DNA from: Staphylococcus hyicus
GTDB taxonomy: Bacteria > Bacillota > Bacilli > Staphylococcales > Staphylococcaceae
Assembly: GCF_000816085.1 (NCBI RefSeq)
Contig: NZ_CP008747.1
Coordinates: 186,001 to 250,000 of the forward strand
Reading direction: 5' to 3'
DNA length: 64,000 nucleotides
Positions 30,684-39,768 of the stretch are shown here, piece after piece. Both the position numbers and the translations under genes were made by a program. Each line of letters opens with the position of its first letter. Within the stretch, counting starts at the first letter, position 1. The notes beneath the pieces are model-generated. The model worked only from the letters and a program-made list of their open reading frames with translations, was not told where the DNA came from and ran no database searches.

Positions 30684-32645
30684 ATGACACTTAAGCTCTT
30701 ATTAAAACTTGTTAAACGAAATTTTGTTGCATTAAAATCGTTGTTTATTCCATTTATTTTGACGGCAAGTATCATGATAGGGTTAGAATATATTTTACTG
30801 TCTATTATTACTAATGATTACATTGTACGACGACATGGACTTTTACCAGGATTGTTAATGTACGTCAATGTGATTATTATGATTTTATCAGTCATTTTCA
30901 TTATCTATGCAAATAGCTTTATAATGAAACGGCGTAGAAAAGAATACGCGTTACAAATGGTGTTAGGTTTAGAGAAAAAACATTTACACATTATATCATT
31001 TATAGAATTATGTATGCAGTTTATCGTCGTCAGTGTACTAAGTATTGTAGGTGGATATTTATTTGGAAATCTCCTCTTTTTATTTTTAAACAAATTAGTA
31101 AGCCAAACGCCAATATCCATTATGCATTATCCTTTTAGTGTTAAAGCGATGGTCATCACGTTAGTGATGGGCACGGTTTTATTTATTGTTTTATTTTTCA
31201 TTAATATTATTCATACAAGCACGAGAAGTCCGATTAAATTAATGAATGAAAGTCACGCAGGGGAGAAAAGAACACGTAAATGGATTCTTATTCCGCTATG
31301 TATCATTGGTGCGCTCTGTTTAGGATATGGTTACTACTTGGCGCTATCCACACAAACTGTAGCAAGCTCTTTTAAAACGATCTTTGCAGCGATTTTCTTT
31401 GTGATGGTTGGCACGTATGCGTTATTTATGTCGTTGAGCTTATTATTCTTACAGGGATTACAACGCGTTCCTAAAATTTATTATCGACCTAGAAATTTCT
31501 TCTCAATATCGGGTTTATTATCACGGATGAAAGTGAATGTCGTCGGGTTAGCTAGTATCACAATGTTATGTACGTTTTTAATCGTGACGATGGGAATGAC
31601 ATTAACAACATATCGAGGTTTAGAAAACCAAGTTGAAAATTCAATCACAGAGGACTATAAAATTACAGTATTTGAGAATTATAACTTTTCTAAAAAGGCA
31701 TCAGAGCGTGTCGAAGCGCTTAAAAAAGACATCGATCAAATTGCGACAGTGGATCGATACCGTATTTATGGGAGTGAATTTATTTCATTTCAAATCAAAA
31801 ATCACGCTTTAGTACCACCTAAAAAAGGAACTGATTTGTATATGAATGACCTCTTATACGGTGTAGTTGTCACTCAGAAAGATCATAACAAAGCACGACA
31901 TGCACATATCAATTTAAAAGATAATGAAGTGGTATTTGATTCTGATGCTTCGGTGTTTAAAGGGATAAAAGATGTTAAGATTGCAGGCAAATCATACAAT
32001 GTTATCCAAAGTAACAATCATGAAATAGGGAATCAAATTGTAGGTGATTCTGTATATATTATTGTTAAAGACAATGACGCTTTCAAAAAGATAATAAAAC
32101 AATACATGAATGAAGGCAGCCTAGGAAATACTGCCATCGATTTCAACGTTCAAAATAATAAAGAAGCATTGAATAAAGCTTTGCCTCAATTACAAAAGAA
32201 ACACCAGGTTACTATAAATAGTAAAGACGAAATTAGAAAATCGTTGTATGAGTTGAATGGCGGGCTAATATTTATGGGCATTGTCGTATCCATCGTGTTA
32301 CTCTCGGGCACATTTTTAATGTTATACAACAAACAAATATCTGAAGGGTATGAGGATAAACGGAATTTTGATATTATGCAAAAAGTCGGGTTAGACTATC
32401 GCTTAATCAAACAAACGATTCAACGACAAATTATGTGGGTCTTTGTATTACCTATTATGGTTGCTGTCATTCATACACTTTTTGCAGGTAAAATCATTTA
32501 TAAGTTATTAGGTATTTTAGGGATTAGTGATGTCTCATTATTTTTAACGAGTTATATGAGTGTGACATTCATCGTTGTTCTAATTTATGGATTTATGTAT
32601 TGGATTACGTCAACAATATATTACAAAATTGTTCAAATGAAATAA
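30684..32645 (+). CDS. ABC transporter permease, BceB/VraE type
   Basis: A 653-aa FtsX-family permease with ten predicted transmembrane helices and one large extracellular domain (about residues 310-520) between helices 7 and 8, the site of peptide sensing in this class. The start at 30684 has an AGAGGTG site; an ATG at 30666 is upstream of it and rejected. It follows the ATPase gene by one base. With the genes before it, it makes a complete BceRS-BceAB module. Confidence 0.88.
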   Translation: MTLKLLLKLVKRNFVALKSLFIPFILTASIMIGLEYILLSIITNDYIVRRHGLLPGLLMYVNVIIMILSVIFIIYANSFIMKRRRKEYALQMVLGLEKKHLHIISFIELCMQFIVVSVLSIVGGYLFGNLLFLFLNKLVSQTPISIMHYPFSVKAMVITLVMGTVLFIVLFFINIIHTSTRSPIKLMNESHAGEKRTRKWILIPLCIIGALCLGYGYYLALSTQTVASSFKTIFAAIFFVMVGTYALFMSLSLLFLQGLQRVPKIYYRPRNFFSISGLLSRMKVNVVGLASITMLCTFLIVTMGMTLTTYRGLENQVENSITEDYKITVFENYNFSKKASERVEALKKDIDQIATVDRYRIYGSEFISFQIKNHALVPPKKGTDLYMNDLLYGVVVTQKDHNKARHAHINLKDNEVVFDSDASVFKGIKDVKIAGKSYNVIQSNNHEIGNQIVGDSVYIIVKDNDAFKKIIKQYMNEGSLGNTAIDFNVQNNKEALNKALPQLQKKHQVTINSKDEIRKSLYELNGGLIFMGIVVSIVLLSGTFLMLYNKQISEGYEDKRNFDIMQKVGLDYRLIKQTIQRQIMWVFVLPIMVAVIHTLFAGKIIYKLLGILGISDVSLFLTSYMSVTFIVVLIYGFMYWITSTIYYKIVQMK

Positions 32646-32804
32646 AGATTATTATTTTTCGTGGATCGTCACTTCGACGCTACAAAATCAATGTGACGAC
32701 TTGATGAAGCATTTTTAATTTTAGCCAAGCCATACTATGAATGATCGTATGCTCATATGTATAAGTATTGAATAGGTCACGTTGTATACAGCTAAAATAA
32801 CGAT

Positions 32805-32848
32805 AGCCTTCAGAACTCATGACAAACTGAGTTTTGAAGGCTTTTTTT
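32805..32848 (+). terminator. terminator of the Bce-type module
   Basis: A 15-bp stem, AGCCTTCAGAACTCA (32805-32819) with TGAGTTTTGAAGGCT (32828-32842), then a run of T. It can also act on the convergent azoreductase gene. Confidence 0.85.
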
Positions 32849-32881
32849 GACCCATCGCTGGGCTTAAATTTAGATATGTTT

Positions 32882-33508
32882 TTAGAATGTTTCTCCCAAT
32901 GATTGTGCTTTTAAAATGGCAGCTGCTTTAATTTCTTCGCTACGTTCAGGATCTTTATTGTGACCTTCAATAATAACCGTATCATATGATGGTACGCCAA
33001 AGAATCCCATCATTGCTTTAATGTAGCTGTCGCCATGTTCCAATGCATTCGCTGGTGCTTCTGTATAATAACCACCACGTGACTGAATGTGTAACGCTTT
33101 TTTATTTGTTAATAGTCCAACAGGTCCATTAGAGGTGTATTTAAATGTTTGGCCAGCAACAGCCACAGCATCAATATATGCTTTTACGACTGGTGGAAAT
33201 GATAAGTTCCACATTGGTGTAACAAAGACGTATTTATCAGCATTCACAAATTGTTCTAATATCTCATTTAAACGTGTCACTTTTGTTTCTTCTTCTGCAG
33301 TTAAAACGTCGCCATTTTGTACCTTACCCCATGCAGAGAAGACATCGCCATCAATATAGGGTACATATTCTTTAAATAAGTCTACATGCACAATTTCATC
33401 ATCTGGATGATGCGCTTCATACGATTTAATAAAGGCTTGACCTGCTGCCATAGAATTAGAGACCAACTCATCTAAAGGGTGAGCTGTAATAAATAATAAT
33501 TTTGCCAT
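32882..33508 (-). CDS. azoR: FMN-dependent NADH-azoreductase
   Basis: A 208-aa flavodoxin-fold enzyme that reduces azo compounds and quinones with NADH. The N-terminal [20 protein letters not shown] is the FMN phosphate loop; [18 protein letters not shown] near 95 and [10 protein letters not shown] near 145 are hallmark AzoR/AcpD motifs. It is preceded by AAAGGAAGCG. Likely a detoxification enzyme; single-gene transcript. Confidence 0.9.
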   Translation of the reverse strand: MAKLLFITAHPLDELVSNSMAAGQAFIKSYEAHHPDDEIVHVDLFKEYVPYIDGDVFSAWGKVQNGDVLTAEEETKVTRLNEILEQFVNADKYVFVTPMWNLSFPPVVKAYIDAVAVAGQTFKYTSNGPVGLLTNKKALHIQSRGGYYTEAPANALEHGDSYIKAMMGFFGVPSYDTVIIEGHNKDPERSEEIKAAAILKAQSLGETF

Positions 33509-33681
33509 TGTTCGTTCGCTTCCTTTTCTGTTTTATCTTTTGAGTTTTTATCTACAGACCATATTGTACCAAGTATACAAAATATATCAACAATTAATTT
33601 CGAATTCGTAATAAATCAGACTAATGGCCGATGTGATCGGGTGTCATCGGCTTCGAAAAAGATATTTATAAACAAAACAGA

Positions 33682-33712
33682 GCGCCATGACAGGGTCATG
33701 ACGCAGATTTGA
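33682..33712 (-). terminator. hairpin terminator behind the small secreted protein gene
   Basis: GCGCCATGAC (33682-33691) and GTCATGACGC (33695-33704) pair with one G-U; on the minus strand the tail is T-rich. Confidence 0.6.
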
Positions 33713-33739
33713 AGTTAGACATATATTGTTATGGTTGGA

Positions 33740-34060
33740 TTATTTTTTTAATAAATAATCGTATTTAGATGTATCTAATCCTTGTGCTTTTGCAGCTTTA
33801 AGAAAATCTTTAGCAGATTTGTATCCTAATAATTTGAAGTAAGCTCTGATGCCAGCTTTTGTTTTTTTGTCAGTTTTTTTGTCTAAAAGAACACCAACAT
33901 AATCAACTTCATGTTCTAAAATACGTGAATCGTCCTGTAATATAATACCGCCTTTAGAAAGTACAGATGCCTCCGCTTGCTGATGTGGCACTGCCGCAAA
34001 AATACCAGTGGCTAAAACTCCTGTTGTTACTGCAGATAAAATTATTTTATTTAGACTCAT
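33740..34060 (-). CDS. small secreted protein of unknown function
   Basis: A 106-aa precursor. A signal peptide of about 32 residues (basic start, hydrophobic core AVTTGVLATGIFAA, cleavage after AEAS or just before) is the staphylococcal secreted type, without LPXTG or lipobox. The mature part, about 75 residues, is basic and lysine-rich, with the C-terminal segment YFKLLGYKSAKDFLKAAKAQ forming a likely amphipathic helix. A TAGGAGTG ribosome site precedes the ATG. No family was recognised; a host-interacting or inhibitory role is possible, as with other small staphylococcal exoproteins. Confidence 0.7.
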   Translation of the reverse strand: MSLNKIILSAVTTGVLATGIFAAVPHQQAEASVLSKGGIILQDDSRILEHEVDYVGVLLDKKTDKKTKAGIRAYFKLLGYKSAKDFLKAAKAQGLDTSKYDYLLKK

Positions 34061-34581
34061 TTTGAATCACTCCTAGTTATTTGATGAGTTAACTGTATCA
34101 TAAATTTTTTGAAAATTGTTTTTATTTAATCATTCTTAAGAGGATTTAAGTACACGTTAAAAGTATTGAATTTGGATTTAATATCATAGCGAGTTGATGC
34201 GAGTTAGTGCACAGGGGAGTCTGAGGGGAGAGCGCGGCTAGACTGGCGCGCAACTGAAGTGCTTATTTTACCAGGCATCGCTTTAAGTAGAATGAAGATC
34301 ACATTTGAATGAATAGGGTACATTTATTTTTAACTTTATAGACTTAGGCTATATGTGTTTATGCATGTAAGTCGATCACTGATTTTACTGTTGTATCGAT
34401 ATCTAAAGCGTTATAGATATGAAAGGTGAAGCGTAAGGGACATGATAGTTGGGGAGCGAAAGATACAATGAGATAGAAAGGGCGTTCTTACGTCAAAGTT
34501 ACTGAATTTTACATAAGACCTATACAATACGGTTATGATTGCGACGATGACAGATTTTAAATGATAGCACGCGCACATATT
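34061..34581. other. gene-free stretch
   Basis: Promoter region of the secreted protein gene and about 400 bp of AT-rich DNA without a convincing ORF. Nothing further recognised. Confidence 0.45.
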
Positions 34582-34610
34582 TTGACTTATAGGACAGATA
34601 CTGGTATAGT
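34582..34610 (+). promoter_or_regulatory. promoter of the antisense RNA
   Basis: TTGACT (34582-34587) and TATAGT (34605-34610) with exactly 17 bp between them, a strong sigma-A-type promoter. It points into the hairpin-rich segment that ends at 34726. Confidence 0.75.
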
Positions 34611-34616
34611 ATCAAT

Positions 34617-34726
34617 GAATTTAAAACGAAAAAGGGTTGTATGCTGCCACATACAACCCGACAGGTCAGTAATGACTTCCCATGTATTTAACCATTCAGC
34701 GTTGTGTTGAATGGTTATTTTTTTTG
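34617..34726 (+). ncRNA. probable type I antitoxin RNA
   Basis: A predicted RNA of about 105-110 nt starting near 34617. It has a perfect 10-bp hairpin (GGGTTGTATG / CATACAACCC, 34634-34659), a small GTCA/TGAC hairpin at 34666-34677 and ends at a terminator (AACCATTCA 34690-34698 with TGAATGGTT 34708-34716, then eight T). It is convergent with and complementary to the 3' part of the toxin-like mRNA on the other strand, the layout of txpA/ratA-type systems. Confidence 0.6.
34634..34659 (-). terminator. terminator of the toxin-like mRNA
   Basis: Read on the minus strand, the 10-bp stem with 6-nt loop is followed by TTTTTCGTTTT. It lies about 55 bp behind the stop codon of the 24-residue ORF, inside the region complementary to the antisense RNA. 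Confidence 0.65.
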
Positions 34727-34789
34727 TTGCGTCATGAGAACTAGACTCATGACGGTGAAGACAATCATCAACATTTGATAATCAGTCAT
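34715..34789 (-). CDS. small hydrophobic peptide, holin-like type I toxin candidate
   Basis: A 24-residue peptide, MTDYQMLMIVFTVMSLVLMT followed by QQKK. One membrane helix with a polar start and a basic tail, as in the TxpA/putative holin-like toxin and Fst groups. A purine-rich site AAAAGGGG lies 9-10 bases before the ATG. Its stop codon overlaps the terminator of a convergent RNA on the other strand. The LexA-like box about 100 bp upstream suggests SOS control. Too short for normal gene finders; assignment rests on gene organisation as well as sequence. Confidence 0.6.
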   Translation of the reverse strand: MTDYQMLMIVFTVMSLVLMTQQKK

Positions 34790-34886
34790 TAAAATTTACC
34801 CCTTTTCTTTTTATGTTCTATAAGCATCACCCCGTTTTGTTTTCATCTTATGCCATCGACCTGTCTAAATGTATACTAACACAATA

Positions 34887-34900
34887 CGAACGTATGTTCT
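34887..34900 (-). promoter_or_regulatory. LexA (SOS) box-like site
   Basis: CGAACGTATGTTCT matches the Gram-positive LexA consensus CGAACRNRYGTTYC at 13 of 14 bases. A -10-like TATACA lies at 34875-34870 on the minus strand, so the site overlaps or borders the -35 region of the presumed toxin promoter. Confidence 0.6.
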
Positions 34901-35062
34901 ACTTTTTCGAATAACTTTTTTGGAGTTGTTATGACCTATCAACTTAATCGGACATAAATTAGTACCTGATGTCAATTCTTTTTACCCTATAAGTGTAAAG
35001 ATTTGGGTTGCTGGAATTCCTCTGATAACATGAATTTCAGGAAGTAGAAAGGAAGTTTAACT

Positions 35063-36652
35063 ATGAATTTATCAGGGCTCGTTGCACCAGAACACTATAA
35101 TATTGTTGATGAAATTGAAAAATATGCACAAACATCCGATAAACTGGCACTTATTTACGAAAGTGGGTTTCATCCACCCCAAAAGGTCACTTATGAGACA
35201 TTGATTCATCATGCGAATCAAGTAGCACATGTGATGCAGTTTCATGGTTTGCAAAAAGGGGATCGTGTGCTCATTATGTTACCGAGAATGGTTGAAACAT
35301 ATGAAGTATACATAGCAGCGTTAAAACTAGGGTTAACCGTTATCCCAAGTTCAGAAATGTTACGCACAAAAGATCTGCAATATCGTATTCGTCATGCCAA
35401 TGTAAAAGCTGTAATTACACTCCCAGACTATATTAAAGAATTTGAAAATGTGACGGAGTATGAAGCACTTATTAAATTGCTCGTGACAGGTGACCATGCC
35501 GATTGGACAACTATTGCTACGGAGAAATCACAATTTCCGACACAATGTGACAAACAAGAAACGCATCGTGATGATTTAGCGATTTTATCTTATACCTCTG
35601 GCACTACAGGTAACCCTAAAGCAGTGATGCATACACATGGCTGGGGGTACGCGCATATGCGTCTTGCGCCAAAGCAATGGTTAAATATTGAAGAAGATGA
35701 TCTTGTATGGGCGACAGCCGCACCAGGATGGCAAAAATGGATATGGAGTCCATTTCTTTCAATTATGGGATCTGGCGCCACAGCTTTTGTGTATAATGGT
35801 AAGTTTAAAGCCTCGCGTTATCTTGAGTTGTTACAAGATTTTAAAATTAACGTATTATGTTGTACCCCGACAGAATATCGTATGATGGCAAAGCTTCAAA
35901 ATTTAACAGAGTATGATTTATCTCATTTGAAAAGTGCAGTTTCAGCTGGCGAACCATTAAATAAAGATGTCGTAAATAAATTTGAAACGCACTTTAATTT
36001 GACGGTGCGCGATGGCTATGGTCAAACCGAGAGTACATTGCTTATCGGCTTTTTAGAAGATACACCTAAACGCCCTGGTGCAATGGGTAAAGCTATTCCA
36101 GGTACAGGGGTGACGATTGTTGATGATGAAGGTAATGAACTGGGTAGCAACGAAGAAGGCAACATCGCCGTTCCATTATCATTGCCAGCGTTGTTCAAGG
36201 GTTATTTCAATGACCATGAACGAACAGAAGAGGCACGTTTAGCAGGGTATCATATTACAGGAGACTTAGCTCAAAAAGATGAGGACGGTTATTTTTGGTT
36301 TGAAGGACGTAAAGATGACATCATTATTAGTTCGGGTTATACGATTGGACCGTTTGAAGTGGAGGATGCGCTCACGCATCATGAAGCAGTTAAAGAATGT
36401 GCAGTCGTCGCAAGCCCTCATGCTGAAAGAGGCAATATCGTTAAAGCGTTTGTCATACTACAAGAAGGATATGAACGCAGTGACACACTCATTTTGAACA
36501 TGCAACAGTTTGTGAAAGAGAGTGTCGCACCGTACAAATATCCACGAGCTATAGAATTTGTAGATACTTTGCCAAAAACGAACTCTGGAAAAATTCGTCG
36601 CATCGAATTGCGTCAAGCTGAACAAAGAAAATTTGCGAGAGACGAAATATAA
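35063..36652 (+). CDS. acyl-CoA synthetase (AMP-forming), MACS-like
   Basis: A 529-aa member of the ANL superfamily, activating a carboxylic acid with ATP and CoA. The core motif YTSGTTGNPKAVMHTH is near residue 177, DGYGQTES near 318, GDLAQKDEDGYFWFEGRKDDII near 400, and the catalytic C-terminal Lys in PKTNSGKIRRIEL near 512. Resemblance is closest to medium-chain acyl-CoA synthetases/acetyl-CoA synthetase-like proteins; the exact acid cannot be read. AAAGGAAG is the ribosome site. Single-gene transcript with a terminator behind. Confidence 0.85.
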   Translation: MNLSGLVAPEHYNIVDEIEKYAQTSDKLALIYESGFHPPQKVTYETLIHHANQVAHVMQFHGLQKGDRVLIMLPRMVETYEVYIAALKLGLTVIPSSEMLRTKDLQYRIRHANVKAVITLPDYIKEFENVTEYEALIKLLVTGDHADWTTIATEKSQFPTQCDKQETHRDDLAILSYTSGTTGNPKAVMHTHGWGYAHMRLAPKQWLNIEEDDLVWATAAPGWQKWIWSPFLSIMGSGATAFVYNGKFKASRYLELLQDFKINVLCCTPTEYRMMAKLQNLTEYDLSHLKSAVSAGEPLNKDVVNKFETHFNLTVRDGYGQTESTLLIGFLEDTPKRPGAMGKAIPGTGVTIVDDEGNELGSNEEGNIAVPLSLPALFKGYFNDHERTEEARLAGYHITGDLAQKDEDGYFWFEGRKDDIIISSGYTIGPFEVEDALTHHEAVKECAVVASPHAERGNIVKAFVILQEGYERSDTLILNMQQFVKESVAPYKYPRAIEFVDTLPKTNSGKIRRIELRQAEQRKFARDEI

Positions 36653-36712
36653 AATAATGATATGAGACAATCATAGTGTATTAGTTTCGTTAATATAAAT
36701 TGTATTCAAAAA

Positions 36713-36750
36713 GCCTTCAACGTTATAAAAAGACGTTGAAGGCAATTTTT
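36713..36750. terminator. bidirectional terminator
   Basis: A perfect 11-bp stem, GCCTTCAACGT (36713-36723) with ACGTTGAAGGC (36733-36743), flanked by A-run and T-run. It separates convergent genes. Confidence 0.85.
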
Positions 36751-36775
36751 GTGAATCTTAATATCGCTCACAGTA

Positions 36776-37027
36776 TTATATTAGGAATAAAGATATGAAA
36801 GCATAAATTAATGCGCATACATTAATGATAGTTAAAATCGCATATAGCACATCATATTTATAGCATTTGATGATTCCAATAAGTGTAATGATGAATGAAA
36901 GGCAAATCCAAGCACAAATCAATAATGCATATGTAGCCGGCAGGGTAGGTAGAATGAGGGCACATATACACATACAAGTTGATATAAATGTGAATGAGAG
37001 GGCCAAACATTTATACAATGTCCCCAT
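36776..37027 (-). CDS. small four-span membrane protein
   Basis: An 83-aa, very hydrophobic protein with probably three to four membrane helices and a single basic loop IKCYKY in the centre. A TAGGAG site lies eight bases before the ATG. No family was recognised. It begins about 50 bp downstream of the stop of the convergent-direction dehydrogenase gene on the same strand and may be co-transcribed with it. Confidence 0.55.
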   Translation of the reverse strand: MGTLYKCLALSFTFISTCMCICALILPTLPATYALLICAWICLSFIITLIGIIKCYKYDVLYAILTIINVCALIYAFISLFLI

Positions 37028-37074
37028 GATGTAAACTCCTAAAATATATTTCGCCTCATTATAACATATTTATA

Positions 37075-38736
37075 TTATGTTGGGATGCTTTTGTGAATTC
37101 CTTCAGCCGCGCGTATACCACTAAAAATACAACCGCCTAAAAATGTTCCTTCTAATGCACGATACCCGTGAACACCGCCACCACCAAATCCTGATGCTTC
37201 ACCTGCCGCATATAGACCTTTAATGCGCTCACGATGTTGATTAAACGCTTGACCGTCTAAGTCGGTTTGAATACCACCCAATGTTTTACGACTAATAATA
37301 TGAAGTTTCACCGCGATTAGCTTGCCGTTTTTACCACTTAATATCGGATGTGGTTTCGCCGTACGAATCAATTTATCACCTAGAAAGTGACGCGCATTAT
37401 GAATAAACGTCACTTGAGGATCTTTACTGAACGTATTCATTAATTGTAAATCTCGTGCTTCAATTTCATGTTTGACATGATTGTAATCGATTAAATTTTC
37501 TCCAGTCAAAGCGTTCATTTTTTCAACTAACGTTTTTAAATCATTGGCCATCACAAAATCAGCGCCTTTATTTAAAAAAGCTTGAACTGGGCCTGTTGCT
37601 TTTTTACCAAGCCTTTCCTTAATTAATCGCCGAATATCTTTATTTGTTAAATCAGGGTTTTGTTCAGACCCAGATAACACAAATTCTTTTTTTACGATAT
37701 CTTCTGTAAGGATAAACCAAGAATAATCATAGCCTGTTTTCATAATGGTTTCGAGTGTATGCAACGTATCAAAACCAGGGTAGTCGGGCGCACGCATCCG
37801 CTTACCTGTCGCAGTAAACCACATGGACGAAGGTCCTGGAATAATACGAATGCCGTGCTTGTTCCAAATGGGACTATGGTTTTGAATGCCTTCAGTATAA
37901 TGCCACATACGATCTTTATTCACGAGATTAACACCAGCATCTTCGCTAATTTCAAGCATCTTACCATCAGTCGAATCAGGAACACCTTGTATCATTGTTT
38001 TCGGGGCAGCGCCTAGGCGTTGGGGCCAATTTTGTCGAATTAATGCTTCATTTGCGCCAATGCCACCTGTTGTAATCAAGAGGTAAGACACCTCAAATTG
38101 AAAAGTATCGACTGCTTTACGTGAAGACGGCGCGCCAATTGGGACATCACTTTGTTCGAGTATATTGCCAGAAATACTTTTAATAGCGTCGCCTACAATT
38201 TCAATGTCGGTCACTTGATGACGCGGTAAAAATGTAAACTGACCAGACGCTTCATATTTCTTAACAAACCCGATAAAAGGGTTTACCAGACCCGGTCCTG
38301 TCCCCCAAGTGATGTGAAAACGTGGCACAGAATTACCATGACCAGAAGCGGAATGTCCACCACGTTCCGCCCAACCAAGTATCGGTGTCAATGTGATGCC
38401 CATGTGTTTTAAATACGCTTCTTTCTCATAAGTCGCAAAATGTACATACGCTTTAGCCCACTGATACGCCCAGTAATCATCCTCCTGTAAGCGATCAAAT
38501 CCTGCTGATCCTAACCAATCACTGAGTGCTAAGTCATAACTATCTTTAACGCCTAAACATCGCTGAACTTTAGAATTTACTAAAAAAAGACCACCAAATG
38601 ACCAATACGCTTGTCCTCCCATTGCTTGAGGAGGTTCTTGATCAATCAATGTGACACGGTGCCCACGCTTTAACAACTCCGTCGCAGCAACCAGTCCGCT
38701 TAACCCGGCACCAATAATATGAATGTGTTTTTGCAT
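37075..38736 (-). CDS. FAD-binding dehydrogenase (fumarate reductase/KsdD-like)
   Basis: A 553-aa flavoprotein. The dinucleotide motif IIGAGLSGLVAATELLKRG is at residues 6-24, GGQAYWSFGGLF near 41, TTGGIGAN near 225 and the C-terminal AAGEASGFGGGGVHGYRALE near 510. The pattern is that of the succinate dehydrogenase/fumarate reductase flavoprotein superfamily in its KsdD-like branch, often annotated only as FAD-binding dehydrogenase. Substrate unknown. No electron-transfer partner genes are adjacent. Confidence 0.82.
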   Translation of the reverse strand: MQKHIHIIGAGLSGLVAATELLKRGHRVTLIDQEPPQAMGGQAYWSFGGLFLVNSKVQRCLGVKDSYDLALSDWLGSAGFDRLQEDDYWAYQWAKAYVHFATYEKEAYLKHMGITLTPILGWAERGGHSASGHGNSVPRFHITWGTGPGLVNPFIGFVKKYEASGQFTFLPRHQVTDIEIVGDAIKSISGNILEQSDVPIGAPSSRKAVDTFQFEVSYLLITTGGIGANEALIRQNWPQRLGAAPKTMIQGVPDSTDGKMLEISEDAGVNLVNKDRMWHYTEGIQNHSPIWNKHGIRIIPGPSSMWFTATGKRMRAPDYPGFDTLHTLETIMKTGYDYSWFILTEDIVKKEFVLSGSEQNPDLTNKDIRRLIKERLGKKATGPVQAFLNKGADFVMANDLKTLVEKMNALTGENLIDYNHVKHEIEARDLQLMNTFSKDPQVTFIHNARHFLGDKLIRTAKPHPILSGKNGKLIAVKLHIISRKTLGGIQTDLDGQAFNQHRERIKGLYAAGEASGFGGGGVHGYRALEGTFLGGCIFSGIRAAEGIHKSIPT

Positions 38737-38917
38737 AACGTTACCCCGATCTTTGTATTATCTTCAGTATCCCATATCAACAAGATAAGATTCAAAAGTT
38801 AACCCCATTAGTAAATATAAAATTCTCACAAAATTCATTAAAACTTTAAATAAAAATCACATCGTGTTCATACATCAATGGTAATATAGCGATGAATTAT
38901 TAAAAAGGAGTTTACAA

Positions 38918-39055
38918 ATGAAAAAAGGGAAACAGGTGCAATGGATGCATAAAGTGATAGTTGGAACAGCTTTGTTTGTTTTAGGCAGTTCGCTCGTAGT
39001 AGGGGCATTTGAAAATGTACATATCGTTCCTGAGAAAGTGCATCAAGTGCGTTAA
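38918..39055 (+). CDS. 45-residue single-span membrane peptide
   Basis: A short gene with an AAAAAGGAG ribosome site seven bases before its ATG. The product has a basic start (MKKGKQVQWMHK), one membrane helix VIVGTALFVLGSSLVVGAF and a polar C-terminus ENVHIVPEKVHQVR. It stands alone between the dehydrogenase and Hsp20 genes. Function unknown. Confidence 0.55.
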   Translation: MKKGKQVQWMHKVIVGTALFVLGSSLVVGAFENVHIVPEKVHQVR

Positions 39056-39082
39056 AGTTTTGTTGATGTAAACATATAAAAA

Positions 39083-39115
39083 CGCAGAAGCGAGAGGGGG
39101 CGCTTCTGCGAAAAA
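39083..39115 (-). terminator. terminator of hsp20
   Basis: A perfect 10-bp stem, CGCAGAAGCG (39083-39092) with CGCTTCTGCG (39101-39110). Read on the minus strand it is followed by five T residues. Confidence 0.8.
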
Positions 39116-39122
39116 GTTTCGA

Positions 39123-39545
39123 TTAATTTATAGGAATTCGAGACGGTGATGTCTCAGAATGTTGCAGTTTAGGTAGCGTAATTTCAAGCACACCATTGTC
39201 ATAAGATGCATGAATGGTGTCTCGTTCAACGTTATTGAATGTGAATTGACGTTTCACGCTTGAAGTACGGCGTTCACGATGTACAATAACGCCATCTTCA
39301 TTTTCTTTTTCATTATTTTCAGTGTGAGCTGCAGCTATAGTTAAAATGTTGTTATCAAAATCAACGTGAATGTCTGATTTTGCCATACCTGGAAGTTCAG
39401 CGCTGACAACATATGCATCTTCACGTTCAGAAATATCTGTTTTAAAAGCTTGAGATAGCATTAAACCTTGCCCAAAATCTTTGAAAAGATCACTCGAGTT
39501 CATATCAAAAATAGAATGATTAAATGGTTTTAATTGGAATGCCAT
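39123..39545 (-). CDS. hsp20: small heat shock protein Hsp20
   Basis: A 140-aa alpha-crystallin-type chaperone that holds unfolding proteins for refolding. The crystallin domain spans about residues 38-130, with AELPGMAKSDIHVDFDNNIL and the closing GVLEITLPK motif. The promoter carries a CtsR-like heptad repeat, so heat induction through CtsR is likely. It is divergent from the CRISPR array, whose leader shares the same 220-bp spacer. Confidence 0.9.
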   Translation of the reverse strand: MAFQLKPFNHSIFDMNSSDLFKDFGQGLMLSQAFKTDISEREDAYVVSAELPGMAKSDIHVDFDNNILTIAAAHTENNEKENEDGVIVHRERRTSSVKRQFTFNNVERDTIHASYDNGVLEITLPKLQHSETSPSRIPIN

Positions 39546-39630
39546 AAAGCATCGCTCCTTTATATTTTAGAATGTCGCAAATATCAAGAAACTGAACTGG
39601 TAAAGGTCACATCTAATCCTTTACAATCTT

Positions 39631-39660
39631 ATTATACGACAAAGGTCAAAGTTAGTCAAG
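39631..39660 (-). promoter_or_regulatory. hsp20 promoter with CtsR-like operator
   Basis: On the minus strand TTGACT (39659-39654), 17 bp, TATAAT (39636-39631). On the plus strand GGTCAAA-3-AGTCAAG at 39644-39660 resembles the CtsR box GGTCAAA-3-GGTCAAA with two mismatches in the second half, and covers the -35 element. Confidence 0.65.
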
Positions 39661-39730
39661 GTTAAAGTGGTGTGATTGATGTAAATTGAAATTTATCCAA
39701 AATACATAAAGATCAGTGATATCAATGGAT

Positions 39731-39768
39731 TAGACAATCTTAAAAGTTATAGTATACTGTAGCTAGAG
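39731..39768 (+). promoter_or_regulatory. CRISPR leader end with promoter
   Basis: TAGACA (39731-39736), 16 bp, TATACT (39753-39758) predicts transcription starting near 39765, just before the first repeat at 39769. The leader ends in GCTAGAG directly at the repeat; a GAG-ending leader anchor is known for type II-A arrays. Leader side is therefore left and the array is read rightward. Confidence 0.6.

Noticed and set aside
32882-33508. Considered an NAD(P)H quinone reductase of another family
   Set aside because: The FMN loop and [10 protein letters not shown] motif fit the AzoR/AcpD group clearly.
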